DNA of 64,000 nt, from positions 3,410,001 to 3,474,000 of the forward strand of contig NC_071328.1 of NCBI RefSeq assembly GCF_010183535.1, written 5' to 3'. This document shows, one piece after another, positions 41,226 through 53,300 of the stretch. This stretch comes from Caenorhabditis remanei (taxonomy: Eukaryota > Nematoda > Chromadorea > Rhabditida > Rhabditidae). The stretch's first letter is position 1; the number at the start of each line of letters is the position of its first letter. A program made the translations under genes and the position numbers. The notes under the pieces were generated by a model. That model saw only the letters and a program-made list of their open reading frames with translations. It had not been told where the DNA came from and did no database searches.

Positions 41226-43077
41226 TACTTTAAGAAGTGAAAGGTTTCGAGATGGTTGATAAAACTATGTTTTAAACTTCAGTTAAATTTGTTCAATTCC
41301 AGATTGTTATGTTGGAAAAATCTTATATCTCCAATTTCCGTTACTGGCGACTTTTTTGGTTAGGTTCTGTTTGGAACGTACTTCCTAATAAATCTTGAGA
41401 TTTGCACTACATTGGATTGAACAACTGTAGGCATCACTTTACAGAGTCATACCTCCTCAGGATGAGTCCGTCGTATGAAAAACGTTGTCAACTACAAAAG
41501 TGTATGGCTCAGTCTTAAAATCTGAAACATTTCCAAAAATTTGAAATAAATGTGAACTCATGACACCGTGACAGAGTTTCAGTAATCAACCGCCTTCACC
41601 AGGCTAGAATTATGTTTTATCTGTTTCGAAAACCACTGTTTTGTTTTCCAACTCAATTTTCTGGTCTATTATATAAGAAATTCGAAAATTTCTAAGAAAA
41701 ACTTCAACTACAGTACTGACCATGAAGAGTGCGACACAGTCAGTTGAAAACGCACAATTTTCAGAAAGTGTCACGTTCTCACTTACAGACTTGTCAAAAA
41801 TCGGTCCTCGGCCCTATCGACCCAGACAAAAAATCGCAACATTTTACTTATCTGGTACCAGTGGACATGAAAAAGCATCTGAATTCGGCATATGGAAGTC
41901 GGAAGTCAGAAGTGGAGACTTTTTTCAGGCCCACTTGTAGAAAATATGTAAAACGTTGGGAATTTTATGCTTGGAGGATAGTTATATCTTCAATACAACT
42001 AATTATATACAAAACCGGTCAATAGGTTATGACCGTTGGCCTAAAAAACCTACTGGGTGTGACAATCAGTATTACCATGACACACTCTCAAAGTTGGACC
42101 TTTTCAACTGAAAAAACCAAAACTAAATATACTTTTGAGTGGTACAGTATGACTGCTGTCAGGTCATCACCCTTTTGGGATGCGAAAAAAAAACAATGAT
42201 TAGAACCAGTAAGCGACACCAAAACAATCAAAATGGTCATTTCCCTTATTTTTCCCTAGAATTTGTTAGCTAGTCCCTCTGCCCAATCCAAAAAATGTCT
42301 TCTTCTAAACGTTCCCACCAACACCTCGTAAGTCCCCGGTCATCAATCAAAACACCTTCTTCTCCTCATTCGGATCAGTTATTAACATCTGTCATAATTA
42401 TTATTCATCTGACCATATTCCATCTGTTAAATTGTGTGTGTGTTGATATGAATCCATCGACTCTCTCTCTCTTATTCCCATTACGTCACTCTTTTATCCT
42501 GCCGATTGTCTCCTTATATCACTTTCCTTCCGACTCACTGATCGTCGTTTACGCAATACCGTTTAAGGGAAAAAGAAGTGGCAACAAACACACACCGACA
42601 CAACAAAGAGCGACAGTAAATTAAGTGGTCATAATCTAAGTGACGCAATTAAAGTTTGATCAACCAATTACAGTAGTCCCCCCCCCTTCTAATAACATTG
42701 CAAGTATCATAAGTTGAATAAACATAACCTTTTCCCTCTGGAGGACCCAGCCGTCTGCCCCACGTTACGTCATCTGGAGAACGACTTCAGAAGACACCTG
42801 TCTTCTGGAGTCTGCTGCTGCTTCTGGTGGAGAAGTCATTCAATAAGTTGCGTAAGCACATTGTAAATATTCTATGTGTAAAAATCAAAGTTTTTTGATT
42901 GATAAAGGTGTCATTTCCGGACATATAGTTGTATCTGGGTGGTGTAACAACTGTTCGAAATGAATGACATGGTAGAGACAGGTTACGGTAGAAATGCTTT
43001 TCTGTTGAAAATGGCCAACTTTGAAAAAGTGTAGAAAGTTTATTTGTTGTTGGATCTACTTGAAGTTATATTGGTTG

Positions 43078-43345
43078 TGTAGATCAAATCTAGGGCTACA
43101 TTTTTGTAGTTGACAGCTTTTTGATAGCTATTCACCCTTTTGAGATATGCGCATTCAAAGATTAGCACTTCGAAGGGGGGCGAGAGAGTGTGTGAAACGA
43201 GGAGTGCGTCTAGCTTCTCTGCGTCTCTTTCCTCTCTCTCTCTATCTCTCTAGACTGCAATCTTAAAGGTGTATATCTCAAAAGGATGAGGAGCTATCAA
43301 AAAGTTGTCAACTACAAAAATGGAGATCTGGATTTGATCTGTATG
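43078..43345. repeat. Hairpin repeat family C
   Basis: Arms are GTGTAGATCAAATCTAGGGC and TTGACAGCTTTTTGATAGC with complement AAAAAGTTGTCAACTACAAA. The loop has GTGAAACGAGGAGTGCGTC and CTTCTCTGCGTCTCTTTCC. Confidence 0.75.
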
Positions 43346-45244
43346 ATCCATTAAAAATTTTACTTTGTCGGTGAATCAGGGATGCCATGACACCCTCTCA
43401 AAGTTGTACATTTTCTACTAAAGTTGTTCGAATTATAACCATTATGTTGTTGAAAATTGATGGTTTATAGTGAGTCGAGTATTCTCAGTTTTTTCTACAA
43501 GTGTCTTACTGCCATTTTTTAAGATATACAATCTCCAACGAGCCGGATTTCTAATGCGAGCCTCCCTGATGGTTTCAATATGGCAAGATTACTGTAGCGT
43601 AGGGTACTGTAGGACTACGGTAACTCGAAGCTTTTCTTCTTTCAGTTGTATCTCCCTGGGCAGCGTTTTACAAAAAAGTTGTCAACTACAAAATTAAGCT
43701 CTATTTCTGATCTACCCCCTCCTATAAAATAAAAAACCTATGCTCAAAATTGCTCGTTTATATATTACCAGAACTGTACTTTCTCTAAAACGCTCAAAAT
43801 TTTCCATAGAGCGCGTTTCCAACATTCCCAACCTGAATTCCTCTTTAAGCTCCTTTAACCGTAGAGTACTGTACGTCGAACGCTCAAAAATCCGTTTTTG
43901 AGCACTTTTGCAACGTTCACTCCAGCTCCCAACCTGAATTCCTATTCAAGTTCCTCAAAATCGTGTAAAAATTCTAAAAGTTATCTTCAAGACATCCGGA
44001 AACTTCAACTACCGTACCCTACCCACTTGAAAGTCCCTCCACTTTCCCAAATAACTTTTCCCTTTCCCACTTTCCCTAATCGACCTTCCATTTCCATGTA
44101 ATACCCCACTCTCAAGATAATCACTGGTTACACTTTTTCAGATTTATGTTCGTTTCCCTCCATTTCCCAAAAAAACCATAAATCAGTCCCCCCAGTGACT
44201 ACTTATTTTCCAAATGTAGGTGGTGTCTCTGTCTGATTGTTCAAACAAAAAGAGAATATAAGTAACTGTGGTGAGACACAAAAAGAGCTTGACTTGAATC
44301 GAGAGCCGCCCGTGTATTGCATAATGCGACAAATAAGGAGAAACGGATCGAGTTACACGTGCCAAATCATGGATTATCCCATAGTTATGTGTAGAGAGAG
44401 ACCAAAAGAGCCGATAGCCGAGGAGAGAATGTAAACATTTATTTCTATGGTCAACATGAGATGGATGCAAGTGCGCTCCATTGCAACTGTTTTGATGGAG
44501 CGATGTATTGCGAAAATCGTGTAAGTTTCAGGGTTAGACATTCCCGTGAAACAAGTGGCTGTAAACATGTTGAGAGTGAGTAAATGCGCTCTATCGCATT
44601 TTCTTGTAAGATTATCAATGGAGCACATTTGCACAGACACCTGTTATGGTTTTTAAGCGGTGGAAACCAGATACTGGGATGTATGTAAAAATGTAGTTTT
44701 CCGAGGGAAAAAAGTTATAAATTCGTAGTTTAGGCTCCATAAATCTGAAAAAAGATGAGCAAGTGCGCTCCACTGATAATAGTTGGAGTTTAACTTTTTT
44801 TAAAGGAACATCAAAGGAGCGCGTTTGCATAAATGTTCTGGAATCCTGAAAATCTCGCTGATGCTTGGCAAACCGTTACTCTTTTCTTTGAAATAATACA
44901 ACTCTCAAATTGGGCTTTAAATTACCGACATTTCTTGGGGAATCTGAAAAATATTGTAAAAATGAAAAGATTTCAGGGTTGAAACAATGTGCACAATTTT
45001 TTTTCAATTTTTGTACTGAAACCTTGGTCGAGCCGTCGCAAGTATGATAAAACGTACTAGACACTGAAAAGTGCAAATCTTCAAAAATAATTTGATTCTA
45101 TAAGTTTTATAAGCTTCAAACTCTAGAATTGTTTTATTTTGGAGCGCATTCGCAACGTTCCTAACCAGAAATCCAGTTATCTGAGATCAACTCAAGATTT
45201 TCCCAAAAATCTTCAAATTATGTCAACTGAAAGTCAAAAACTAA

Positions 45245-45960
45245 GCGGTTCTGTACAGTAATGGTTCTAACAACTTCGGCCGTTTTTAGGTTGAAAATGT
45301 CCAAATTTGAGAGTGTGTTACGGTATCACTGAATGACCTATCAAGTAAAAATTTTAATGACTCATATAGATCAAAACTAGAACTTTATTTTTGTAGTTAA
45401 CAACTTTATTGTACGAACACTCCTTAGAGAGTTACGTATTGACAAAGTCATTTCTCTCAAATCGCTTAATTTCAGTGCGACTTTGTCTCACAAGGGAAGT
45501 TCATGACGAGGCGGGTTGAACTCTTTCTAAAAATTGGTTCTCTGATACTATCGACTCTGCTGATTCCAAAAATGCAAGAAAAATCAGCGAAATGCTTACG
45601 TGAACCGAGTTATGAGCCGTCAAACTTTTGAATTTTATCATGTGGTTGAGTTTTTTCACGTGAACTTTCAACTCACCGAATAGTATATCGAAACTTGTGC
45701 TATAGAATTGCAAGTTTGACGGGTGATAACTCGGTTCACGTGAGCATTTCGCTGCTTTTTCTTGCATTTTCAAAATCAGCAGGGTCGAAAGTACCAGCGG
45801 TCCAATTTTTAGAAAAAGTTCAACTCACCTCGTCATGAACTTCCCTTGTTAAAACTACAGTAGCTCTCCAGGAAGTGTCCGTACAAAAAAGTTGTCAACT
45901 ACAAAAACGGAGCTCTACTTTTGATCTGTATGATCCATTAAAAACTTTCTTGGTGGATCA
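45245..45960. repeat. Foldback family D with nested foldback
   Basis: The outer arms are family D (CATATAGATCAAAACTAGAA; TTGTCAACTACAAAAACGGA). The middle is another inverted repeat at 45488-45852 with ends ACAAGGGAAGTTCATGACGA and its complement, and inner arms CACGTGAACCGAGTTAT-like on both sides. Confidence 0.7.
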
Positions 45961-46734
45961 AAGTTGTACATTTTCAACTGTACATTCCTCCTGATATCAG
46001 AAATGCGAATTTTCAATCAAGATCCCCAAAAATTGTTCCAAAAAACCCAAAATTCTATTGTCGCCCCCCTGAAGGTCATACCTACCTATAAACCCCAACC
46101 ATTTTGGCGCCCCCATCTGTCATGTACCTGTTACGCCAACACGATAGATAACAATCAGGCACACATAAAATATTTATGCATAAACATATAATGTCAGCCA
46201 GTTGTGAAGAGAGATGTCTATCAGCTAACCGATCCCCCCCTGATTCATGTCAAATGACTGTTCTCTCTCTGTCCCTCTGTTAACTTAACGAAGATCGATT
46301 GTTTTGTCTCTTTCCAACATCTTGCGCGACGACGATCACATATGTGGAAAAGAGAACAGAGTAACGAATAATGTGTGACGTGTGACACTTCTTACAAAAA
46401 CTAGATGAATGGAAATCGAAAAAAAGAAATAGTTTTCTCTTTGAACTTTCCGATAGGCAAAAGTATATTCATCAATCAATCCGGAAACTTTGGTTAATCC
46501 AATGAACTAACAACGTTTTATTTTGTGATTTTAGGTGTGATACTGGGTCAATATAAGGATAATCTGGGGATGGTTGTTAGCAAGTGTTGTAAAGTGATTA
46601 ATAGATTGAGAAGGATGATGTCAGAGATCACAAATATTCAGTTTGTAGAAAAGTGGAAATTGTAAAATCGTCAGACCTTCGAATCCTCCTGTTTTGAATT
46701 TTAGACATGCTATCAGATCTTTTATATATTGAGA

Positions 46735-47060
46735 TACAGTAATGACCATAATTCTTGCAATTTTGGTCTTTTTCAGTCGAAAATGTCCAACTTCGAATAC
46801 GTACTACGGTATCACTCACTGTCCCAACAAGTAAAACTTTCATTGGATCATATAGATCAAAAGTAGGACTCCATTTCTGTAGTTGACAATTTTTTTTTGT
46901 ACGGACACTCCCTTGCGAGTTATAGATTGGCAAAGTAATTTCAGTGCAAAATAGTGCGTGTTTTGAGTTGTCCCTTTGAAATGACCATAACTCTTCAGGG
47001 AGTGTCCGTATAAAAAAGTTGTCAACTACAAAAATAGAACCCTAGGAATGATCTACAAGC
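46735..47060. repeat. Foldback repeat family D
   Basis: ATATAGATCAAAAGTAGGAC and GTACGGACACTCCCTTGCGA on the left face AGGGAGTGTCCGTATAAAAA and GTTGTCAACTACAAAAATAG on the right. Confidence 0.7.
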
Positions 47061-48782
47061 TTAATTAACAATTGAAGTTGCATGACAATCAGGGATATTA
47101 TGGCATATGCTCAAAGTTGCTCATTTTTAAGTAAGTGTAACAATCTTTATGACCACCTTCTCTGAAAAGCTCAAAATTTTCCATAGAGCGCGTTTCTAAC
47201 ATTCCTAACCTGAATTCCTCTTTGAGTTCCTTTAAAACTAAATGAGTATTTTTAACCGTAGAGTACTGTACGTCGAATGCTCAAAAATACGTTTTTGAGC
47301 ACATTTGCAACCTTCACTCACGTTCCCAACCTGAAATCCTAGTCAAGTTCCTCAAAATCATGTCCTGAATTCAAAATACACAAAATTATCTTGGACATCT
47401 GGATATTCGGATAATCTACTCAACTACAGTACCCTACTCAATTGTTCCTAGAAAGTCCCTCACTTTTCCCTTCGAGAGAAATTACTTTGACGATACGGAA
47501 CAACTAAAAAATGAAGCTCTACTTTTGATCTGTGCGATCCAAAAAAAATTTACTTGGTGGGACCATCAGTGATACCGTAACACAATCTTAAAGTTGGACA
47601 TTTTCACTAAAGTTGTTAGAATAATGATCACCAAAATCTAAAAGATATGCAAAATGATTTATATGTAGCATGTCTGAAATTCAAAACAGTAGGAGTTTGG
47701 TAAGCGGCCTATTCATTTACCGGAAAAAACAGTTTCTTTCCAGTTTTTCGCCGTTTTTTCCGCTTTTCGGACGTGAATAGCCACATAAGGTTCATCTGGT
47801 TGGCGGAATGACATGTGAACCTACTACCTCAAGCTGTGACAGGATTAATCTAGTTCAGATTCTCCACACCTCGTAGTCAGAAGACGTCGCAAAACTGGAA
47901 GCTAAGTTTAACAGATTCCAGAACTTCTTCTATCTCATGAGACTCTGAAATCCTTCAAAATTTTCCAAGTCCCTCTTTTCTTCTTGACCTCCATCATCCC
48001 ACCTCGTCCCCTCATTCCCCCTCGTGTCAACCAATTCGTACAACACCTTTCTCATTCCCCTAATCAAAAACTCCCATCTTGTCGTGATCATCATGTCGTG
48101 TTGGCTCAAAAACGAGCAGCAGCCGGCAACTCATAGCCGAGATGGTATCCACTGATAAGGCTCCCCGAACAACTGTTTCTCGCACGGGCGCCCGCCGTTT
48201 CGAATGTAAACGACCGATGTAAACACGCCAGTTTACACTCATCGTCCCCCCTTCTCTTCTCTGGCATCTGGCTCCGAGGACTACGGTAGCTAGAGTCCCC
48301 TGTGAATAAGAAGAATTAAAAACGGAGACATTCGGTAGCTCAAAAAAGGTTTCATTTTTCGAAATGATGCGAAATTTCGAAATTTTAATCGAAAAACGAG
48401 AGGAGGAAATTGAAATTCGACGGAAAACATTCATCAAGTTGGGGAGACCGAAAAATGGGACACCGTTGGTGTGTTCCCAGTGATTTATGCGCTTTTTTGG
48501 GATGGGACAGCGAAGAAAACGGATTTTTTGCGGTTTTAGTGAAAGTTTAGGTAATTTTTGCAGAAAAAATCGTAAAACTTTGTTAATTTTTTAAATAGAT
48601 TTTGGAACACTTTATTGGTAAATCGGTGAAAATTGGACGGATTTTTCTGGAAATTGTTGTCACGGCGTAATCAAGTACGAGGAACAAGCTGAGAGCAAAA
48701 TCGTGCAATCTGGGCTCTTTTTGAGCCGATTTATGTCAGGTTTTCGACTTTTCGAGATCAATTCTACTATTATCACGGCACA

Positions 48783-49745
48783 GTTCTTACAACTGCGCTC
48801 CACCGAAATGCCTTTGAGAAGTCTCTTTTCCTCCGAGTCTCTCAATTTCACATGCAATTTTCTTCGATTTCGGTAGAGCGCGGTTGTAAGAAAAGTGCCG
48901 TGCTAATAGGAAATGATTAAAACTTAAATAAAAAATAAGAAATTTTCAAAGATTCGTTTTTTCTTCTTGACAAAATCTCGAATCGTGTGAGAACTAAAAA
49001 ATACCAAAAACCGGAAATTTTTTTAAACGAACCCAGGGAATTATGGTCAATCGGGCATTCATATGATTAAAATTTTCAAAATCTGGAAAAAAAACCTCTA
49101 AAAAGCCCCTCAAAATATCGTCATTTACCACGATGAGTCGCTACTCAGTGAATTCGAAAAAATCTGAAATTCAGGAAAGTACACCAGAGCGCAGTTGCAC
49201 GTCTAGGTTTTTCAGAAACTCCAAAAATCTTCTTGAATTCGAAATCTCAACAGAAAACCTATGTATTCTTTAAAAGTGCACCAGAGCGCATTTGCATTCA
49301 AAAACTTGACTTTTTTTCAGACCTGCAAAATCTCGGTCGGCCCGGATTCAAAAATGTACAGAATTTTTCAAAAAAAATTTTTCGAGCATTTTCGAAATTT
49401 TTATAAAAAAATAGTCAAAAATCCTAAGTATGCTTGAGTTTTTATCGATAGTTGAAAATATAGAGAAAAATAGTTTTTTTGCAAAAAATCAGAAAATTTT
49501 CAAATTTCTGTACAGACCCGTGCCGACCGGACCAAATATTCTGAACTTTCGCAAAGTACACCAGAGCGCATTTGCACGTCTAGCTTTTCAGAAATGCCTA
49601 TTAGCAGGCCACGCTTCTTACAACTGCGCTCTACCGAAACCGAAGAAAATTGCGTGTGAAATTGAGAACCTCAGAGAAAAAGAGACATTTTTCAAAGGCA
49701 TTTCGGTGGAGCGCGCTTGTAAAAAGTGCCCCGAGCTAATAGGTT
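48783..49745. repeat. Two copies of the GTGCCGTGCTAATAGG/GCGCTCTACCG foldback
   Basis: 48783-48905 and 49608-49745 each have a left arm with TTCTTACAACTGCGCTC and a right arm with GAGCGCG, CTTGTAA and GCTAATAGG. Between the arms is CTCTTTTCCTCCGAGTCTCTC or its complement. Between the two copies AGTACACCAGAGCGCATTTG recurs three times. Confidence 0.65.
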
Positions 49746-50347
49746 TTCAGAAACTCCAAAAATCTTCTGGAACCCGTAATATCATCTTAATCTTGAAAAG
49801 TGCACCAGAGCGCTCTTGCATTACGAATTTTTCAATTTTTTTTCAATTTTCTGGGATTCCCAAACTCCACGTGGCACTTTTCCCGCAAGTTGGTCCCTTC
49901 CCTTCCCCCTCCTTCCCCTAAATTCCTCTAATCCGCATACACAAATACTATTCGCCCCCCTTTTCCCATCACCGACAAAACAAAGAGCATCAAACACGGA
50001 GTGAGACAGTAATCATTGTGTGATTCGAATGAGTGCATCCGGTGTGTTTACACGAGAGAGGATCGATTTGATTGCTTCAAAGAGAGAGAGAGAGAGATGA
50101 GCGATTACCTGTCTCGGTGACTTCTTGCCACCCAAAAGAGTGTCGGCATTGCTTTCAGTCGCTTACGGGTCACTTCATCCGATGAGAAGAATCTCGCGCG
50201 CGCTCTCTCTCTCCAATCAAAACAAGCCACACCGCTAATGATACACACATAATGCACCTTTTGTGTCAGTGTATATGTTGACACCTGTTATACATATATA
50301 GACAGTCTCAAATCAAATCATATTAATAATACACAATATTGGATCAA

Positions 50348-53300
50348 TTATGCCTTCGAAATGGATCCAAACTTCTTCACTATCGGCGTCTTCTCGAAAA
50401 ACGACTTCCAGGAGCTCCGTTTTTTGTCTCGTTTCATCCTGTGCTCACTTTCACATAACATCGAGTTGTCAGGAGTTGAAGACGGTCGTGGCGGACGGAT
50501 TGAGTTGGAACTTTTGATGGAAGCTGATGATGGGGAGCCGACGAACGAGTGCGCTTTCGGACGGAGCAGTGGTTTTCCTGAAAATATGAAGGGAAGGATT
50601 GGATGTTCTAAGAATAATTTTCAGAGATTTAAAATTTCCATATTTGTCAAGGCCTGGGTACTAGACACCAAAGTTCAAATTTCAATTTTTTCGCGAAAAA
50701 GTCATATTTTCGACTGTTATTCAGAATTAGAAGAGATTATAAAAAATTATTTAAAATATTCACATTTTCGATGAAAAATTGAAAAAATTGGTTCGTTTTT
50801 TGAGCCAGGCCTTAAAAAGTTCAAATATTTCGAAAACGCGTCTTTCTTGAAAACGATAAGTTCAATGTGAAAATATCCAAAAACTGTAATTTTAATGGTC
50901 TCGTCTGCAATAGACGAGTTTCGTGTCGATTTACGAATTCTTCGATCCGTAAATCCACACTAAAGAATGCGTTTTCTGTTCTCGAAGTCATGTGGCCTAG
51001 TTTCAGCAAAACTTCAGCCATAGACCGGAAGAACCGTACTTAATGTCGATTTACGGTGATTTTTAGCTCGTAAATCCACACTAAATTAGTTTTTTTTTTC
51101 GTATAATAGCAACGTGGCCGAGTTCCAGCCACTCTCAACTGGAAGAGCTGTAATTGGTGTCGATTTACGGCAATGTTCACCCGTAAATCCACACTAAAAT
51201 TTCAGCAAAACCTCGGCCATCAATTCCCATTCTCTTCCAGAACCCCGTCTCTGAAAATTTGGTCCCCCTATCAAAAATAAATTCGGGTAAATCTCGAGTA
51301 CCCAACAAACACGTATATCCCTCCCCGAGAGGCACCCATACACCTGTCAACGCCTGTGTATACATTCGAATTCACACACAGACACCCCCCAAACAGCAGG
51401 AGCGCCTGATAAGTTCCGATCAAAATCTCGATTTGACATCGCACACCAGCACAAACATTTAACGTGTGTTTAAAATGTAAATCTACGGGGGTGATGGAGA
51501 GAAAGCTGCCAACTCGTTCTTTTCCCCTCCTCAACTCTTTTTCCACTCTTTTGACAGCTGTCTGATATACTGTATTTGTATTATTTTAACTTGTTGAAAT
51601 AAAAAACGGAAAAGTAAATACACAGAAATAGATCATCTCGAAACTTACCATAAACCAACTTCTCCGCCGCCATCTGATCCTCCTCACTCCACTCATCGTA
51701 ATCGGTGATGTGACGACCGTCCGGATCGGTTAGCTCCAAGTTCGCTCCTGGAAATCAGAGACGTTGTAAATGATATGTGTGCGAGGAGACTAGGTTGCGT
51801 AATCAGTTACAATAACTGGTATATCGTTTAACGTATGACAGAGGCAGACAGGCAGGGGCTGTTATTATTACAATGTGGGGAAGAAACGTCGCCGGAGAAG
51901 ACAACTGTCATTGTGACGGGAGTATTATAGTTGAGGTGTTGGTAATAATTGGATAACGAGAGGTAATAAGGGGAGAAGACAGTGATATCATAATCGGTTG
52001 GTTCAGATTGTAATGGTCTTGTTGTAGACTCAAGTTGTTAAAAATAGGAAAGAGCACAATAAGGAGATCTAGACATACATTTATTCATACTTGCAAAACG
52101 GGCCGACACGGGCTGGCTCGTAATTCGCTTCAAACTCAGTGTTATGAGCTGAAAAATATATCAAAATGTAGATCTCGGCGAGTTCTATGTTCGTGACCTA
52201 AAGTGTCATGAAAAAACGCGAAAATGACCAAAAAAGCCATTCAAGCCCGGCCCGTAGTAGGTCACGAACATAGAACTCGCCGAGATCTAAATTTTGATAT
52301 ATTTTTCAGCTCATAAGACTCAGTTTGAAGCGAGTTACGCGCCGGCCCGTTTCGGCCCGGTTTGCAAGTATGCATTTCTTCAGTCTTTCAGTAATTCCGA
52401 TGACTCAAAATGGAGACAAAAAATTTATGTCCAAATAGCTGAAGACGTGAAAATTCTGAATGTGGTTTCAGATTCCGTCAAAAATCGATATGAACCGAGT
52501 TTCCAGGCTTCTCGAAAGCTGAATACATGATGATTCTGAATCCGGATATTCAAATTCTTCCTAACGACAAAATGAGCCAAGTTAGAAGATATTTAGTCGG
52601 GCATACTCGCAATTCAAAGATTTGTCAGATTAATCAGTTATGCTCTATATTTTCATCAAAGTCACCTTAATGATTGGAAAGCTGACGTCATCAAGATTCT
52701 GAATCTGTTTTCAAAATTTCTTCTAGAGCGCCGTTGAACAAAGATACAAGCCCTTTAAATAAAGACTTTAATCTGACAAATCTTTGAATAACTTGCGGCT
52801 CATTTCGTCGTTATGAAGAAATTGAATCCAGAATCTGGATTCCAGATTCAGAATCATCACGTCATCAGCTTTCCAATCAAACACTCTCAAAAATCTTTAA
52901 AATTCGACCGGAAGCTCTTTCTGATGGATCTTCACCACTTCCAGATTTCCAGATTTTCAGATTTGTCAAAGCGGGACTTTCAGGCTTTTGAAGCTATCCC
53001 GACTCCAAAAGTCCCTCCAATTCTCTCCTTTCCGTATACATATTACCAAGAAGGCGTTAATGAGCAGAGTCATCAAAAAACGCAACGATCATCTCTCGAG
53101 GAGAGAAAAATGTGATGGATGAGGTGTGTGTGTGGACCGCCCGTATTGTTACCCAACACAACGCGACAGATGCTCGTTTTCTCCTTTTATGTTGTGTGCT
53201 TCTTCTCGCCCCCCTCTCATCCGGGATTGACACATTTGAAAAAAGGGGAAATGAGAAGAGGACAACGGCGTATACAATATGTTGTGTATATGTTTCCTTC

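Larger units (their letters stand above)
40538..50347. other. Repeat-rich gene-poor stretch
   Basis: I could not assemble a gene here. It contains family A at 40942-41225, family C at 43078-43345, family D at 45245-45960 and 46735-47060 with pieces around 43330-43720 and 47490-47630, GCGCTCTAC-type sites from 44470 to 49810, and a small foldback at 45488-45852. 42280-42720, 46200-46500, 48000-48320 and 49930-50300 are pyrimidine-rich, low-repeat patches with microsatellite-like GAGAGA or CTCTCT; they look like candidate regulatory DNA. Confidence 0.45.

Noticed and set aside
42295..42327. Possible first exon (MSSSKRSHQHL) with a GTAAGT donor
   Set aside because: No downstream exon with matching phase was found in the next kilobases, and the continuing frame has ordinary low-complexity composition.
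48060..48437. 125-residue minus-strand open frame
   Set aside because: Composition follows a GC-richer spacer; no recognisable domain, no splice support and no fit with neighbours.
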